64,000 bases of DNA. It comes from Endotrypanum monterogeii (Eukaryota > Euglenozoa > Kinetoplastea > Trypanosomatida > Trypanosomatidae). A program made the translations under genes and the position numbers. The notes under the pieces were generated by a model, which did not search any database, was not told where the DNA came from, and saw only the letters and a list, made by a program, of their open reading frames with translations. Positions 1 through 10,734 of the stretch are shown here, piece after piece (the first letter of the stretch is position 1; the number at the start of each line of letters is the position of its first letter). The stretch is from contig CM007318.1 in NCBI GenBank assembly GCA_000333855.2, positions 1,290,205 to 1,354,204 on the forward strand, in the 5' to 3' direction.

Positions 1-43
<43 letters not shown>
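1..43. repeat. (AT)n microsatellite at window edge
   Basis: Pure alternating A/T, so the full length of the repeat may extend beyond the window. Confidence 0.95.
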
Positions 44-45
<2 letters not shown>

Positions 46-338
46 CCAACATCAGGTGACTACCGACCTGCATTCTCCCTTCCTCCCCATTCTCTCCGCA
101 ATTATCATGCTAACATTTTGACACTACTCTCCTCCGCTTCCTATCTCTACCCCCTCCAAAAAATAAAAAACAGATTTCTTCGCCTTCCCCCCCCCTCTTC
201 CAAAAAGTGAGAAACCTCAAGATTTCTTAAGTGCTAACAGACTCATCCACGCAAGGTCGCGCGAGAACAGCCCAAACCGTAACCCTCTCATACTTCTTCT
301 GACACCCCCTCTAAAAAAAGAAAAAAAGCCTGTTAACC
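1..338 (+). other. 5' flank and probable 5' UTR of the first gene
   Basis: No gene seen. It opens with an (AT)n microsatellite (1-43), followed by a pyrimidine-rich stretch with a long C/T tract at about 186-200. The first AG after that tract is at 206-207 and is a reasonable spliced-leader acceptor for the gene starting at 339, giving a 5' UTR of about 130 nt. The acceptor is an inference from pattern only. Confidence 0.5.
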
Positions 339-815
339 ATGTCCACCATGAGCAAGGTCTTCCTGGCGAGTGCTGTCGCCGTGGCCACGATGGCTTTCCC
401 TGCAGCTGCACAAGCAGCGAGTCCCACGCCCGTGCCCGTGAACCTCAGTCTGAACATTGTAACGACTGTCTTGATCCTCGGTGTGACAATATCGCTCGCG
501 CTAGTGTACGCTCTGTCAAAGCTCATCCCGCAGGTCCGCCGTGGTGAGATCTCACTCTCGAAGATCGAGTTCGACTGGCGTGCAGAGTTGCTGAATCAAA
601 CACCCAAGAAGGAGAAGGAGCGCCGCGCAGCTGAGGCGGCGCGCAGGGCGGAGGAGGAAATGAACCGTGATGGTTCTTTTGTCACACCTGTCGTTGGTGA
701 AGATTGCAGCAGCCCGAACAGTGCTGAGGTTGCCGGTGGTGGTGCGACTGCTCCATCCGTGGAGGGCTCAGCTGCCAATGGGAATGTGTTGGGGAGGACT
801 CAGTCCAAGGATTAG
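339..815 (+). CDS. Small signal-peptide, single-membrane-segment protein of unknown function
   Basis: 158 residues starting at an ATG. I do not recognise a family. Residues 1-26 look like a secretory signal peptide (hydrophobic core, then an Ala-rich AxA-type cleavage site near 25). A second hydrophobic helix spans about 39-63, so the mature protein is probably single-pass in the endomembrane system or at the surface. After the helix comes a short basic and aromatic stretch, then a highly charged Lys/Glu/Arg/Ala stretch (about 88-108) that may form a coiled coil, and a low-complexity Gly/Ala/Ser tail. Codon use looks coding and a pyrimidine tract with AG lies upstream. The N-terminal hydrophobic segment could instead be a mitochondrial presequence, but it has little positive charge. 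Function is unknown. Confidence 0.75.
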   Translation: MSTMSKVFLASAVAVATMAFPAAAQAASPTPVPVNLSLNIVTTVLILGVTISLALVYALSKLIPQVRRGEISLSKIEFDWRAELLNQTPKKEKERRAAEAARRAEEEMNRDGSFVTPVVGEDCSSPNSAEVAGGGATAPSVEGSAANGNVLGRTQSKD

Positions 816-990
816 GGCAGAATCATAAAAAGGTATATCTCATCTTGGTTTTTTTTTTCAATTTTTTCTTAATGTATAATGCCGACTTGTCGTTTTCCTT
901 TCCTCCGAGTGGTTCTCCCCTTTTATTATTATTTCGTGTTTATTGTTGCAGAGTAGCTGTATCTTCACCCCTTGGCCCCCCAATATAAAA

Positions 991-1010
991 CACACACACA
1001 CACACACACA
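991..1010. repeat. (CA)10 microsatellite
   Basis: Ten CA units followed by a G-rich patch (1027-1040). Confidence 0.95.
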
Positions 1011-3414
1011 CCTGCCCGTGTGTATAGGGGAGGGGGGGGCCTGTCGCGGCGGTGGCGATATACGTGTGCGGCTCTGCATGAAAACCGATCTGTTGCGCAG
1101 GGGCCCTCGTATATATATATATATATATTTATTTATTTATTTATATGGTTTTCTTGAGTCCCTTATGTTTCTTCATTGCATAACATGTAACTGTGCCTCG
1201 CTTCCCGTTTCCACTCCCCCCTTCGCTCGTTCTTCTTCTGCTTGTCTGATGTTTCCTTCCTTTCCATGATCTTTCATGTTGTCAGAGCAGCGGAGAAACT
1301 CCCTTGCTTTCATCTTTACCCATCTTGAGAAAAAAAAAAAAAGGAAGAAAAAGTAAGAGGGGCACCATCGGAAAACAGAAAAAAAGAGAGTTTGAGAAGT
1401 GAAGAAGCGCCGAGGATGTCCAACACCCACGTCGGAGCGCAGGAGGTGGAAGAGGTAGGGGGATAAGCAGAAAGAATGCAATTCTAAGAAAAATTACTTT
1501 TCCCGCCAAAGAAGAGGCGAACAAGAAACAACAAAACAACCCACAAACTTTGCGCGCCTTCTTTTTCCTTTATAAGATTTTCTGCAGATCGTTTTGTGCG
1601 TACTGGTGTATATGTCTGCTCTGCCTATGAAGGAATCGGTGAGTGCGCGTGGTGTGCTGTCGTCGCTGGGTATCATATATTTCAAGTGTATTCCTTTGAT
1701 TTTGTAATGGTTTGAATGTTTTATGAGGTCAGAAAAAAACAAGAACAACGAGTGTACTGGAGAAATGAAAGGAAAATCGAAGGGTGCCCTCGAATAAAGC
1801 CGTGTGTGAGTGTTTTGCTTTTAAAAAGGAGAGGAGTTGTATTGAACCAAAGGGGGCAAAGAAGAAGAAAAACAGAAGTCGGAAGGGGGAAGGGGTATGC
1901 AAGCGGGTGGGGGCGGGCTTGGCAGAAAAGGCTTCCCCTCGCTTCATCCCCCTCCCTGTATTTCGTCTTCTGTCCGCGAGGTCGCCTCTGTGCGTTGTAA
2001 GTCGTTTCGATGTGTTTTTCTGCTTTGAAGATGAAGTCTCACGTATTCAGGAATGATTACGAGGACCAACAGCGACATCTGTCCATTGCCCACACGCATC
2101 TACTACTAGTCGCAGCAAAACATATTTCCACGATCGTAAAACAGAGATGTAAGGGGTATATATATCGACTGTCGCAAGTATTGGTCTTCTTCCCGTATAT
2201 CTGAGGGATTCGGGTGATGGGATCTCGTTCTATGACGTGCTCTCTTCCATGGTTCCAGTTTATTCCTTGACCCCCTCAAGGTGTACACTCCCTCTTTCTT
2301 GCAAACATTTCCTGATATCGTAATCTCACTGCTGTCCTTCCAGTTTCCATTTCTTTTTTTTTTTTTACGTCATGGTAGACCCGTGCCCGTTGCTGTCTCT
2401 AAACCGATGCGTTCCTCGCTCGTGCTTTTTTTTTTGTTTTCTCCCTATTTGTCTGTGCGCATATTTGTATGTGTGCCTATCAGCGTTTTCCCCGGAGGGC
2501 CTGGCTGGGTCATGTGTCGCAGGAACTCAACAGCAGTTTTCCTTGAGCTGTTATCATTGTTTCTCCTCCTTGACTTTTTTTTTTTCGCCCCTTTTCATTC
2601 TACATATCCTCGAAAGCCTGTCGTTTTTTTTTTTCACAGCGCCCCCTTTCCTCACCGCGTATGTGGTTCAACGGCTCCTATATATATGTACTTTTTTTTT
2701 TGCTGATTTGTTTCCATTTTTTCGTTCTTATTTTTTTTCCTTTCCCAGTTGAGCACTCTCGTCAATTCTATTTTAGATTCCAGCTTTGTTTCTCGTATTT
2801 ATTTTCAATTATGCAGAGGGGCGAGTACGTTTGTGCTAGACAAGATGCTTTCCCCCCCGTCTATTACTATACATATATATGGAGTGTGGAAATCGAAGTT
2901 TTTTTTTTGGATGCAGATTGGCTTAATGGTTGCCCACTCCCTCCCTCCCTCCCTCCCTCTTCCTTCCGCATACAGACAAGCACATAAACGAACGGATACA
3001 TGGTCATTATATATTTATATAATGTTGCTTGGATGTTCATGCGATAGGGCAAGACGAAAGGGGAGGTGCTGACTTTAAGTGTGTCATGGCCCTTTTCTGG
3101 AGGGGGTGGGGGGGTACGGGTACGTCTCTCTATGTGCTTATGTTTGTTTCTCTTCATCAAGTACTAGACACGAGAATGCCGACTTTTTGTTCCCGTCCAT
3201 GACTTGTTTCTTCGCTATTGTTTCCGTTTTTCCCTCTTTCTCTTCTCCGACTACTCCGTCCTCTCGCTATAGTTTTCTTTTCCTATTTCTCATTTCCTCT
3301 TTTTTTCCTCCAAGTATGACCCGTTTTTTTTTTGCTTATCACCTCGTCATTTTTTTTTTTTTTTGAGCCTCTTTTTCATGTTCTTTTCTCTCATTCAGTT
3401 TCCGTTGCGTGTCA

Positions 3415-3433
3415 GGGGGAGGGGAGGGGAGGG
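3415..3433 (+). other. G-run cluster (G-quadruplex-type)
   Basis: Four G-runs of 3-5 bases separated by single A bases, fitting the G-quadruplex pattern on the + strand. A C-rich run follows at about 3441-3450 and could pair with it. Confidence 0.6.
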
Positions 3434-3733
3434 CATTACCTCCCTCCCCCTTTTCCTCTCACTTCCTCAAGTTGTTTATATATATTTATATAAACATATA
3501 AAGTAGTGGGTGTAATATATGTTTACATTTCTGTTCATATATGCTTCAAGTCCTGTTTGGCTCCTCTTTGCCCATTGATTCTTCTGTTTGAATTTTTTTT
3601 TTTCAAATTGTGTTCCTTTACGTTAGTCAGACAGTCCCCATCGGCCGCTCTCAAAGGCTCTTGTGGCGCCCACCTAAGAAAAAAAAAAAAGGCCTCCTCT
3701 TGCTTTTAGAAAGAACAAAAAGGCGACCATAAC

Positions 3734-4245
3734 ATGCGAATACACACCAGAGGTTCAATGGGCGCAGACGAACGACAGCCAGAGGAGCCCCTGCTCCATC
3801 GGCTTTTGCTCCTCGCGTTGATTTTCCACTCTTCCTCTTGTTATGTCGTCATCCGCCTCAAGTCGGATATCGCGCCGCTGACACACAGAGCGTCTTTTAA
3901 GGCTCCCCTCCATACACATGAAGAGTTGTACACCAATAAGCTAACTCCTCTACATGTTGACTCATGCGCTCTGCTTATTACCTGCTTTGACGCTCACGCG
4001 TGGAATTCTATCGAATGCAGGAGAATGAAATATTTTCTTGCACGCGCGCGAGTGTGCAGTGTTTCTCGAAAAAATCTTCTGCCCTTGAACGTCTAGGCGA
4101 ATATTTGGGGGTCGCGCTGGGTAGGTGCGTGCGGTGTGTGCTCGATGTGAAATGTTCAGGTTCTGATGAGGAAATAAGGTGGGGGTGTGCCAGCCTCGGC
4201 TGTGTGGTGGCAATACTGACAAACGGGTTCACTGAGATACTTTAA
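3734..4245 (+). pseudogene. Possible small gene or frameshifted gene remnant
   Basis: An ATG at 3734 opens a 120-codon frame with a hydrophobic segment near residues 20-40 and a non-repetitive composition unlike the surrounding T-run frames. A plausible splice acceptor (pyrimidine run then AG at 3708-3709) lies just 25 nt upstream. Around 4000 a second frame becomes open and runs to 4245 with an equally coding-like composition (charged, then Leu/Val/Gly-rich). This suggests one ancestral frame of about 170 codons broken by a frameshift near 3990-4020. The product is not recognised. It may be a real 120-residue protein, a pseudogene or chance. Confidence 0.3.
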
Positions 4246-5037
4246 GGAAAAGAAAATAATATAAATTTTTATATCAATGCAAACAATTCAAAGGGGGAAA
4301 GAAAGGATACAAATGCGAAAGCACAGCCGCCGTTGGAGTGTGCGTAAGAAGACCGGTCGGGTGCTTGACACACCACTTTCCTTGGGAAGTTCTTCTCTCT
4401 GAAGCACTATTAAAAAAAAAAAAAAAGCACAGAAGACAGCGGGTGCGCCTGCTGTGTAAGGCTTTTTTTTTTTTCGAGTGGTGGTGCGGTATGGGGGGTG
4501 AGGGCTAATAGAAGGCGAGGAAGACCTCATGTTTCCTCCAGACTGCTCCACTTCTACTCACCCACGCACTGGTGCCGTTCATGCCGCCACCTACGCTTGT
4601 CTCAAAGCACTGATCAAGAGCTGGCGTGCGCAGGAGAAGATGGTTGCCGTACGACTTTGCTGGACTAGGTTCACCTTGCGTATCTCTTCTGAGGGCGGGT
4701 TTATGATACGGTGTCTCTAGAAACAAACCTGAAGGCACCCTGATGGGGTGCGAGGGGAGTGTAGACTGGCGAATTCGGTGCTGCCTGACTCGTCTTTTCC
4801 TCCTCTCGTTTCACTCTTCCTCAGCCGAACACACCTCATCGATGTGACACCTTCCTTCCTCTCTCTTTGACATCGCAGTCGCCTTCTACATATGAGTGCA
4901 AGGGCATTTTGTCCGCGCTTTTGCGCCAACAATGTCTTCTGATACCGTCTGGCAGTCTATTTGTAGAACTACTTTTTTTTTTTTTTTTTACGTAATTTAC
5001 TGGTGCTTCAACAACACACAACTAGGTAGATATTTAA

Positions 5038-5340
5038 TGTGAGCACACAGAGGACTTCCTCTCAGAGCACCAAAAAAAAAGGATTTTAGTTGCTCGGCTA
5101 CAAGTTGTCCTCCAGCACTGTGGTTTCCAGCGTCAACAAAGGGATTTTCACGCACCCTGCGTTAGTGCTTCCAGCGTTCGCTGCAGGTACATCTGCAAGT
5201 TCGGTTTCTATGAGGCGCTAAAGGGCAAAGTGCACCAGTTTCGGCGTTACATCACCACAAACCAAAATATTCAGCAGTGTGACGTCTTCACTGGAGAATG
5301 GCATGTAGCAGGGCGGTATCTTGTGCGCACCAAGAGGTGA
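5038..5340 (+). pseudogene. Start-less open frame, possible gene fragment
   Basis: A frame of about 100 codons between two stops, with no ATG. The second half is rich in Tyr, Phe, Arg, Gln and Trp, has no low-complexity sequence and ends in a TGA near 5340. It resembles the C-terminal end of a decayed gene more than UTR sequence. No family is recognised, and by length alone it could be chance. Confidence 0.2.
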
Positions 5341-5516
5341 AGGCTCTGGGGTTGCGCTGAGGTGGAACAACGGCGGAGCGCATGCTTAGTTCCTCTCGCT
5401 CTTCCTCCCCTTACTTTCTCGGTGTAGATGATCACTGTCACACGTTTTCCTTCTGTATTATCTCCGGCCTGTCACCCACCTCCATAGGAAAGGACAACGT
5501 TGTTGTGCAAACGTAC

Positions 5517-5520
<4 letters not shown>

Positions 5521-5548
<28 letters not shown>
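5521..5548. repeat. (GT)14 microsatellite
   Basis: Uninterrupted GT units, in the 6-kb gene-poor spacer. Confidence 0.95.
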
Positions 5549-6466
5549 CTGTGCTGCGGGGGTGGCGCTGTGGATGTATAAAGAAGTAAGCATGCTCTGA
5601 TACACTGCTTCTGGTGATTCTTCTGCTGCTTTATTTTCTTTTTACGTGGTGTAAAAAAAAGCAAGAAAAAAGAAGCAGCGTTAGCAAGCCACCTCAAAAG
5701 TGTTGAAAGAAATGCGGAGAACGGTGAGAGGCTAGAGGGCGGGGGGGGGGAATTGGTAGATACAGGAAGACACATCATCGCTGCTTCTTTTCTCATTTCC
5801 CTTCACACTTTGGTGCGGCCTCGGCGTGTGGGGGATCATAGCATTTTTTCCCACATCGCATACTGACTGCTACTCGATATCAACGGACTGGTAGGAGGAG
5901 GGAGGGGGGATCACAGTATGAAAATTTTGCTGTCACGAATATCAGCGCGGTAAGGGGACGGGTGACATGTACATAGTGATACTTTTTTCTGTTGCCTCTT
6001 CCTCCTCTCCAGTATAGTTTTCTCCGAGTCCTGCAACTGTATTATGATTATTGCCACTGCTCACATCGGGCCACAGGGGGTGTTAGCAGAATATGGTGAG
6101 GGATAGAGTAACAGTGAGAATTTGCATGGAGCAGGGGGGTGCACACAGCAAATCTAAACCACTACCTGGGCTCTCCTTCCTCTCTACCCCCGCATTGATC
6201 TCAATACGGGCCGTGGTTTATTTCATCTTTTTTTTTTCTTCTTCTTCTTCCCATTTCCCCCAAAAGAGAACAAACGGTAATTCTTTCAAACTGAACACCG
6301 ACATAACTCCTCCATCAGCGGCACTAGACATCGCTCACATAATAAGGCAGCTATCTAAAAAAAAAAATAGTGGGGGGGGGGCGCTTCTGGAGACGTGTGT
6401 AATACAAACAGTGAAAGAGCGCAGACTGGTCCTATTCATCTCAAATCCTTTACAAGTATCCAATAT

Positions 6467-6506
6467 ATATCCAATCTATCTATATCTATACATATCTATA
6501 TCTATC

Positions 6507-6540
<34 letters not shown>

Positions 6541-6548
6541 CATATACA
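6467..6548. repeat. TA/TATC-rich microsatellite block
   Basis: Mixed TATC, TATA and CATA units with an (AT)n core, about 80 nt, just upstream of the TM9 gene. Confidence 0.9.
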
Positions 6549-6713
6549 TCTGCCCTGTTGAGTTTTGTTTCATCCTTCTCGAAGATCATTTTGCCCATAC
6601 ATCAAAGAAGTAGGAGACACACGGGTGGATTGAAAAAAGACACTGAGGAAGATTTCTGGCGGCTTGTGCACACATAAATTCACCGATATCTACCCACCTT
6701 CACTCACTGCGAT

Positions 6714-6775
6714 CTTTTTTTTTTTTGCGTTGGTGACTACTCGCCTATTTCACCTCTTTTCCTGTTCACCTCTAG
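6714..6775 (+). promoter_or_regulatory. Candidate trans-splice acceptor for the TM9 gene
   Basis: A run of about 13 T is followed by a C/T-rich stretch with no AG until 6774-6775. The mature mRNA would then begin 23 nt before the ATG at 6798. This is inferred from the usual kinetoplastid arrangement. Confidence 0.5.
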
Positions 6776-6797
6776 GTGTGAGGTTGCAGGGGGTGCA

Positions 6798-8702
6798 ATG
6801 CGACATGTACATGGCGGTCAGCGCAGGGCGCTGCAAGGTCGAAATGTATGTGAGATGTTCCTGGCGTTTGGACTGATGCTGCTCTTCACTACTGATGTTT
6901 TTGTCTCTGCTGGTATAACGGGTCACGAGTACGGCGAAGTCATTTCGCCTCTTGCCAATGCGTACCGAAGCCGCGAAACCCTCTCGCCCATGGAATATTA
7001 TACTCTTCCCATGTGTAAGCCTCCTGCAGAAATATGGAGGGCTCACCATCAAAGTCTCTTGATTGGTGAGCTTCTGATGGGCAACCGTCTTGTGCCGACT
7101 AGCTTTGAGTTCAAAGTAGGGGAAAATGTCAAGTGCGCTAGATTATGCGACGCCTCTTTCACAAGCCTCAACATTTTTCATGCAATGCACATGATCGAAA
7201 GAAATTACTATGTGCGCATGTTTCTCGACGACAAACCTCTCGTTTTTGATCCCCTCAACAACGAAGGCGAACGTTATCTCCTCGGATATCCGCTGGGTAA
7301 TTCAACGAAAGAAAATGTTATGCACAAGCTGCACAACCACCTAGAATTCACCATTCGGGTCAAGAGCTCAAATGTGCCTGGGGTCACTGCAATGGAGGTG
7401 GTTGGTTTTAAGGTCAAGCCAATGAGTGTTGCCCAGGTGACCCGCTGCACAGAAACGGAGCTCGTGCACTCGGAGGATCCTTACGTATTGACGCAAGCAG
7501 TAGGTAAAGATGGCGTGCAGGTCCCGTTCACATACAGCGTGTCATGGGAGGAGTCTACCAAGCAGTATGTCGTAGAGCATCAGATCGCAGAGTCGATCCA
7601 GCGCCGCGGACACAAGGTTGCCGCTCTGTACGGTGTTCTGCTTACAGTTGTAGTGGGTGTATTGGTCGCGTTGGTGATCGTCCGTACGGTGCGCAGAGAT
7701 CTCGCTGTTTACCTCGACGAGGAGCTCAACGACTCAGAGGTGCGTGAGGAGTCCGGCTGGAAGCTGGTGTACGGCGATGTTTTCCGGGCCCCCCCACGAC
7801 CCGAAGCCTTGGCAACGCTGGTTGGCGCCGGCTGCCAGATTGTGGTGTCCCTGTTGACTAGCGTTTTCCTGTGCGCCATCAAGGCGGTGGACTCAACGCA
7901 TCGCGGTACCTTTCTGAGCACTGTAATTTTCGTTTTCTTGGCTGCACATTCTGTTTCCGGCTTCGTGACCGCCCGACTGTTGAAGCTATTCAACATGACT
8001 TCGTGGAAGAAGGCGGTGTGTTGTATGTTCATGTTCCCTGGAGTCCTTGGGTGTGGCGTCCTGGTGCTGAACCTCGTTCACTGGGCAAAGCAAAGCACAG
8101 CAACCATCTCGTTCCTGTCAGTGTTCGCAATCGTTTGCGCATGGGTTTTTATCTCTCTCCCTTTTGGGGTGTTTGGCATCTATTGGGGTTTGAAGATGGA
8201 CTCTTTAGCTTCCACGTCCAGGGTCAGCAGCATTCCTCGACTCATACCGGAACAGGCGTCTAGCTCAAGGCTCTACTACGCGCTTGCTGGCAGTTTTGTT
8301 ACCTTCGTCGCGTGCTGGGCAGAGATGTTCTTCGCCTTGAATGCCTTCTGGCGCGAGGAGCCGATGTATCTATATAGCCTGCTCACCATTTTCTTACTCG
8401 CACTGATGGTGCTCTCCGCAGAGGTTGGGATCATATTGACTTACTTCAGCCTGCGCAGGGAGGACTACCGCTGGTGGTGGTTTAGCTACGCCTCTCTCTC
8501 AGTTACCGGCCTGTACCTCTTCGTGTACAGCTCCTTTTTTCTGAAGCGCTCACTCAGCATTCGAGCCCTGTCCTCGATTATCCTTTTTCTAGGCTACATG
8601 TTGGGAGTATCCGTCATGTTCGGTATGGCGCTCGGCTCTATTGGTTTCATAGGCTCCTTGTGGCTGGTTAGGAAGATGTACAGCTCCATCAAGGCTGACT
8701 GA
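6798..8702 (+). CDS. Transmembrane 9 superfamily (EMP70/nonaspanin) protein
   Basis: 634 residues. Nonaspanins are Golgi/endosome membrane proteins with a large lumenal N-terminal domain and nine membrane segments, and are linked to sorting of membrane proteins. The sequence shows a signal peptide, a lumenal domain of about 240 residues, a first membrane helix near 277-297, the family hallmark GDVFR followed by Pro-rich residues just after it, and eight further hydrophobic helices. The last residues contain a Lys-x-Asp ending, matching the KxD/E coatomer-binding tail known for TM9 proteins. Length is typical for the family. Two in-frame starts are possible. 6798 puts about 19 residues before the signal peptide, whereas the ATG at 6855 puts the hydrophobic core right at the N-terminus and is the more natural start. 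A short ATG-initiated frame in another register begins at 6806. Confidence 0.93.
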   Translation: MRHVHGGQRRALQGRNVCEMFLAFGLMLLFTTDVFVSAGITGHEYGEVISPLANAYRSRETLSPMEYYTLPMCKPPAEIWRAHHQSLLIGELLMGNRLVPTSFEFKVGENVKCARLCDASFTSLNIFHAMHMIERNYYVRMFLDDKPLVFDPLNNEGERYLLGYPLGNSTKENVMHKLHNHLEFTIRVKSSNVPGVTAMEVVGFKVKPMSVAQVTRCTETELVHSEDPYVLTQAVGKDGVQVPFTYSVSWEESTKQYVVEHQIAESIQRRGHKVAALYGVLLTVVVGVLVALVIVRTVRRDLAVYLDEELNDSEVREESGWKLVYGDVFRAPPRPEALATLVGAGCQIVVSLLTSVFLCAIKAVDSTHRGTFLSTVIFVFLAAHSVSGFVTARLLKLFNMTSWKKAVCCMFMFPGVLGCGVLVLNLVHWAKQSTATISFLSVFAIVCAWVFISLPFGVFGIYWGLKMDSLASTSRVSSIPRLIPEQASSSRLYYALAGSFVTFVACWAEMFFALNAFWREEPMYLYSLLTIFLLALMVLSAEVGIILTYFSLRREDYRWWWFSYASLSVTGLYLFVYSSFFLKRSLSIRALSSIILFLGYMLGVSVMFGMALGSIGFIGSLWLVRKMYSSIKAD

Positions 8703-9562
8703 CGGTTTGATGGGCTCCTCAAAAAGGTATTTTGTCCTTTTTTTCTCTCGTTGTGCCATCAACTGCCTAGTGGTGGTCTGTTTGTGTGTCTGTAAGGGTG
8801 GGGCTTTGTATGACGTCGTCTCGCTGACCACATACATGATGATGATTAGGGATTTGGTTTTCTCTCCCATGCGAAAAAATTTTCTTTTGTTTCCATCTCG
8901 TAGTCCCTATTGAAACAATTTTAGTTTGGTGGGGGATAGTGGTAGCTCCTTTATTTTCTCTCTTCCCCCTTTTTTTCTGGTTTGTTTTTCGGACTGTTTG
9001 CAGAGGGTAATGGATAGATTTTGTCCCAGTATACTACGGTCGTTTGGGTCATATGTTTTCCTTTACTTTCCCGCTCTTTTCGTCGCCTTCATGGGTATAC
9101 CATCACTTTAGGTAATATAACTAGAGCTCGAGGTCTCGGAGGTGGGTGGAAAGGCGTAAGGTCGACTGGGATGTTAGTGATCATCGTTGTGCTCATAAAC
9201 GTATGCTTTTATTTGTGGTGTCTCGTTTCGTTCTCAGTGCGTCCGTATGGCGGCCAGAGAGAGTGTATGTTGGGTGTTGGAGGGGGCGGACTTATGAAAT
9301 ATCGTTTTTTTTTTCTAGCACATCAGGATCGCCTTCAAATTCATGAACTCTCGTGTCACACACTGTGTCAGATGAACACGCATCTATATCTTCGGCTCTT
9401 CCCCCTCCCCTCTAGTGCCATCTCCGTTTGCTTCCTCGTCTTGCTTCCTCTCCCCCGCTTCCTCATCGTGATGGAGTCAAGTCGAGGGGGGAGGGCGAGG
9501 GAGGGGGAATCATGTGAATGTGGACAAGGCGCATTTACGCACTCATACACCATAAATCTATG

Positions 9563-9568
<6 letters not shown>

Positions 9569-9595
<27 letters not shown>
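9569..9595. repeat. (TA)n microsatellite
   Basis: Uninterrupted TA units in the TM9/V-ATPase spacer. Confidence 0.9.
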
Positions 9596-9966
9596 CAAAA
9601 CATATGGATATATGTATGATGCTTAGCAGGGATCGGAGGAGGGCGAAAAGGGGTACATATGTGTATTTCTCCGAGTCTGAGTTGTGTCGTAGACTTCTTC
9701 ACTACTTTCCCTCTGATTTGTCTCATTTTATTCATTAAAATAAAGCTGCTTGGGCTTCATCCACATTTTTTTTTTGTGACCTTGTGCTACTCTGATCAGC
9801 AAACCGATTTCTCTTTGTCTTTCTGTGTGTGCGCACTAATCGAAAAAGTAGATTCCTATTCAGTCTCGTAAAAAAAAAAGACGCAAAAAAAATGTTTTGG
9901 TTGGCGGCGTCCATGATAGCCCACTCCAAACAGATTTTTCTCTATTTCTCTCACCTCCTCCAACAT

Positions 9967-9984
9967 ACACACACACACACACAC
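9967..9984. repeat. (AC)9 microsatellite
   Basis: Uninterrupted AC units in the TM9/V-ATPase spacer. Confidence 0.9.
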
Positions 9985-10615
9985 GGCCTCCTGGACAAGC
10001 TTCAATTGTGCCCCTCCCGATACACGATAGTGTTTGCTGTCACTGATGGTGATTGTGTGTGTGTGTGTGTCTTTGTAGGTATGTATGTGTGCGCTTTTGG
10101 ACTGATGTCGAGTCGCTTCCTTCTCTTCTTAGTCCCTATTTGCTCTGTAAGGATCGAGAGATGTGGAAATGTTTACACTCGCTCTAGATGGAGAGACAAG
10201 AGATGTGTCGTGTAAGTCTCGATTCTACCTTTTCATTTTTGATGAATACCTCCTGCAGGCTGTTCCCACGTGTTACTCGCGTACATCCGAGACACTCAGT
10301 TTTATGCTTCAATTGCCGCTCTTAACTTTCTATCGACTCTTCCTCTCGTAATTTTCTCATTTTTCAAATTCATTTCGACCTTGTGGATGCTCGTTGGCCC
10401 GACTACTGATGAATTGCCTTCCCCTTTATGTCTCTAACGGTCCCACGAATTCCGCTCTTTGGCCATCCTTCCTCCCACGCCTCTAGACTTCTCTCTTTTC
10501 TAGCGTGCGCTTCTTTCTCTGGGGCACCTTAGCGTTTGAAAGCACCCAATCAGTTCTCTAGCACCCGTGTTACCTCAAGTGCATCTGCCACTGCCGGTCT
10601 TAGTTTTAGTAACCT

Positions 10616-10645
10616 CCTTTTTTTTTTCTTCGTGACTCTCAAAAG
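10616..10645 (+). promoter_or_regulatory. Candidate trans-splice acceptor for V-ATPase A
   Basis: A 13-nt T-run extended by C/T bases, with the first AG at 10644-10645. The resulting 5' UTR of about 89 nt lacks an upstream ATG and contains an AAC/CAA repeat. Unstructured leaders of this type are common in highly expressed genes. Confidence 0.5.
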
Positions 10646-10734
10646 AGAGAGGTGCGCTCGTTTGTCTACGTCTCCACCGCCCCCCCCTCCCATCGAAGGA
10701 AAATAGAACAACAACAACAGCAACAACAAAGAAA

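Larger units (their letters stand above)
816..6797 (+). other. 6-kb gene-poor spacer
   Basis: This is the longest stretch without a convincing gene. It is made of poly-T and poly-A runs, CT-rich tracts and microsatellites: (CA)10 at 991-1010, (AT)9 at 1111-1128, (GT)14 near 5521-5548 and a TA-rich block at 6467-6548. There is also a G-run cluster at 3415-3433. Open frames in 1.2-3.4 kb are Phe/Ser/Leu-rich products of T-runs and I do not believe them. Two places look more coding-like and are listed separately (3734-4245 and 5038-5340). The right end (about 6714-6775) is a poly-T/pyrimidine tract ending in AG, the probable splice acceptor for the next gene. Confidence 0.6.
8703..10734 (+). other. 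3' UTR of TM9 gene and 5' region of V-ATPase A
   Basis: No gene supported. It contains (TA)n at 9569-9595, (AC)9 at 9967-9984, several GT runs and many T-rich tracts. The open frames here are short and dominated by Phe, Ser and Val-Cys repeats from microsatellites. The last 120 nt hold a poly-T/pyrimidine tract (about 10616-10640), an AG at 10644-10645, and a CAA-repeat leader (about 10709-10729) directly before the V-ATPase start. Confidence 0.6.

Noticed and set aside
2281..3366. Several frames of 75-140 codons
   Set aside because: They are translations of T-runs and CT-rich sequence (Phe/Ser/Leu repeats) with no domain.
4726..5040. Possible SIDER-type retroposon remnant in the gene-poor spacer
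   Set aside because: A short GC-rich patch looked suggestive, but I cannot confirm the family signature from memory and saw no second copy or A-tail with flanking duplications.
6093..6677. 194-codon + strand frame
   Set aside because: It runs through the TATC/TA repeat (Ile-Tyr-Ile repeats) and homopolymers, with no believable domain.
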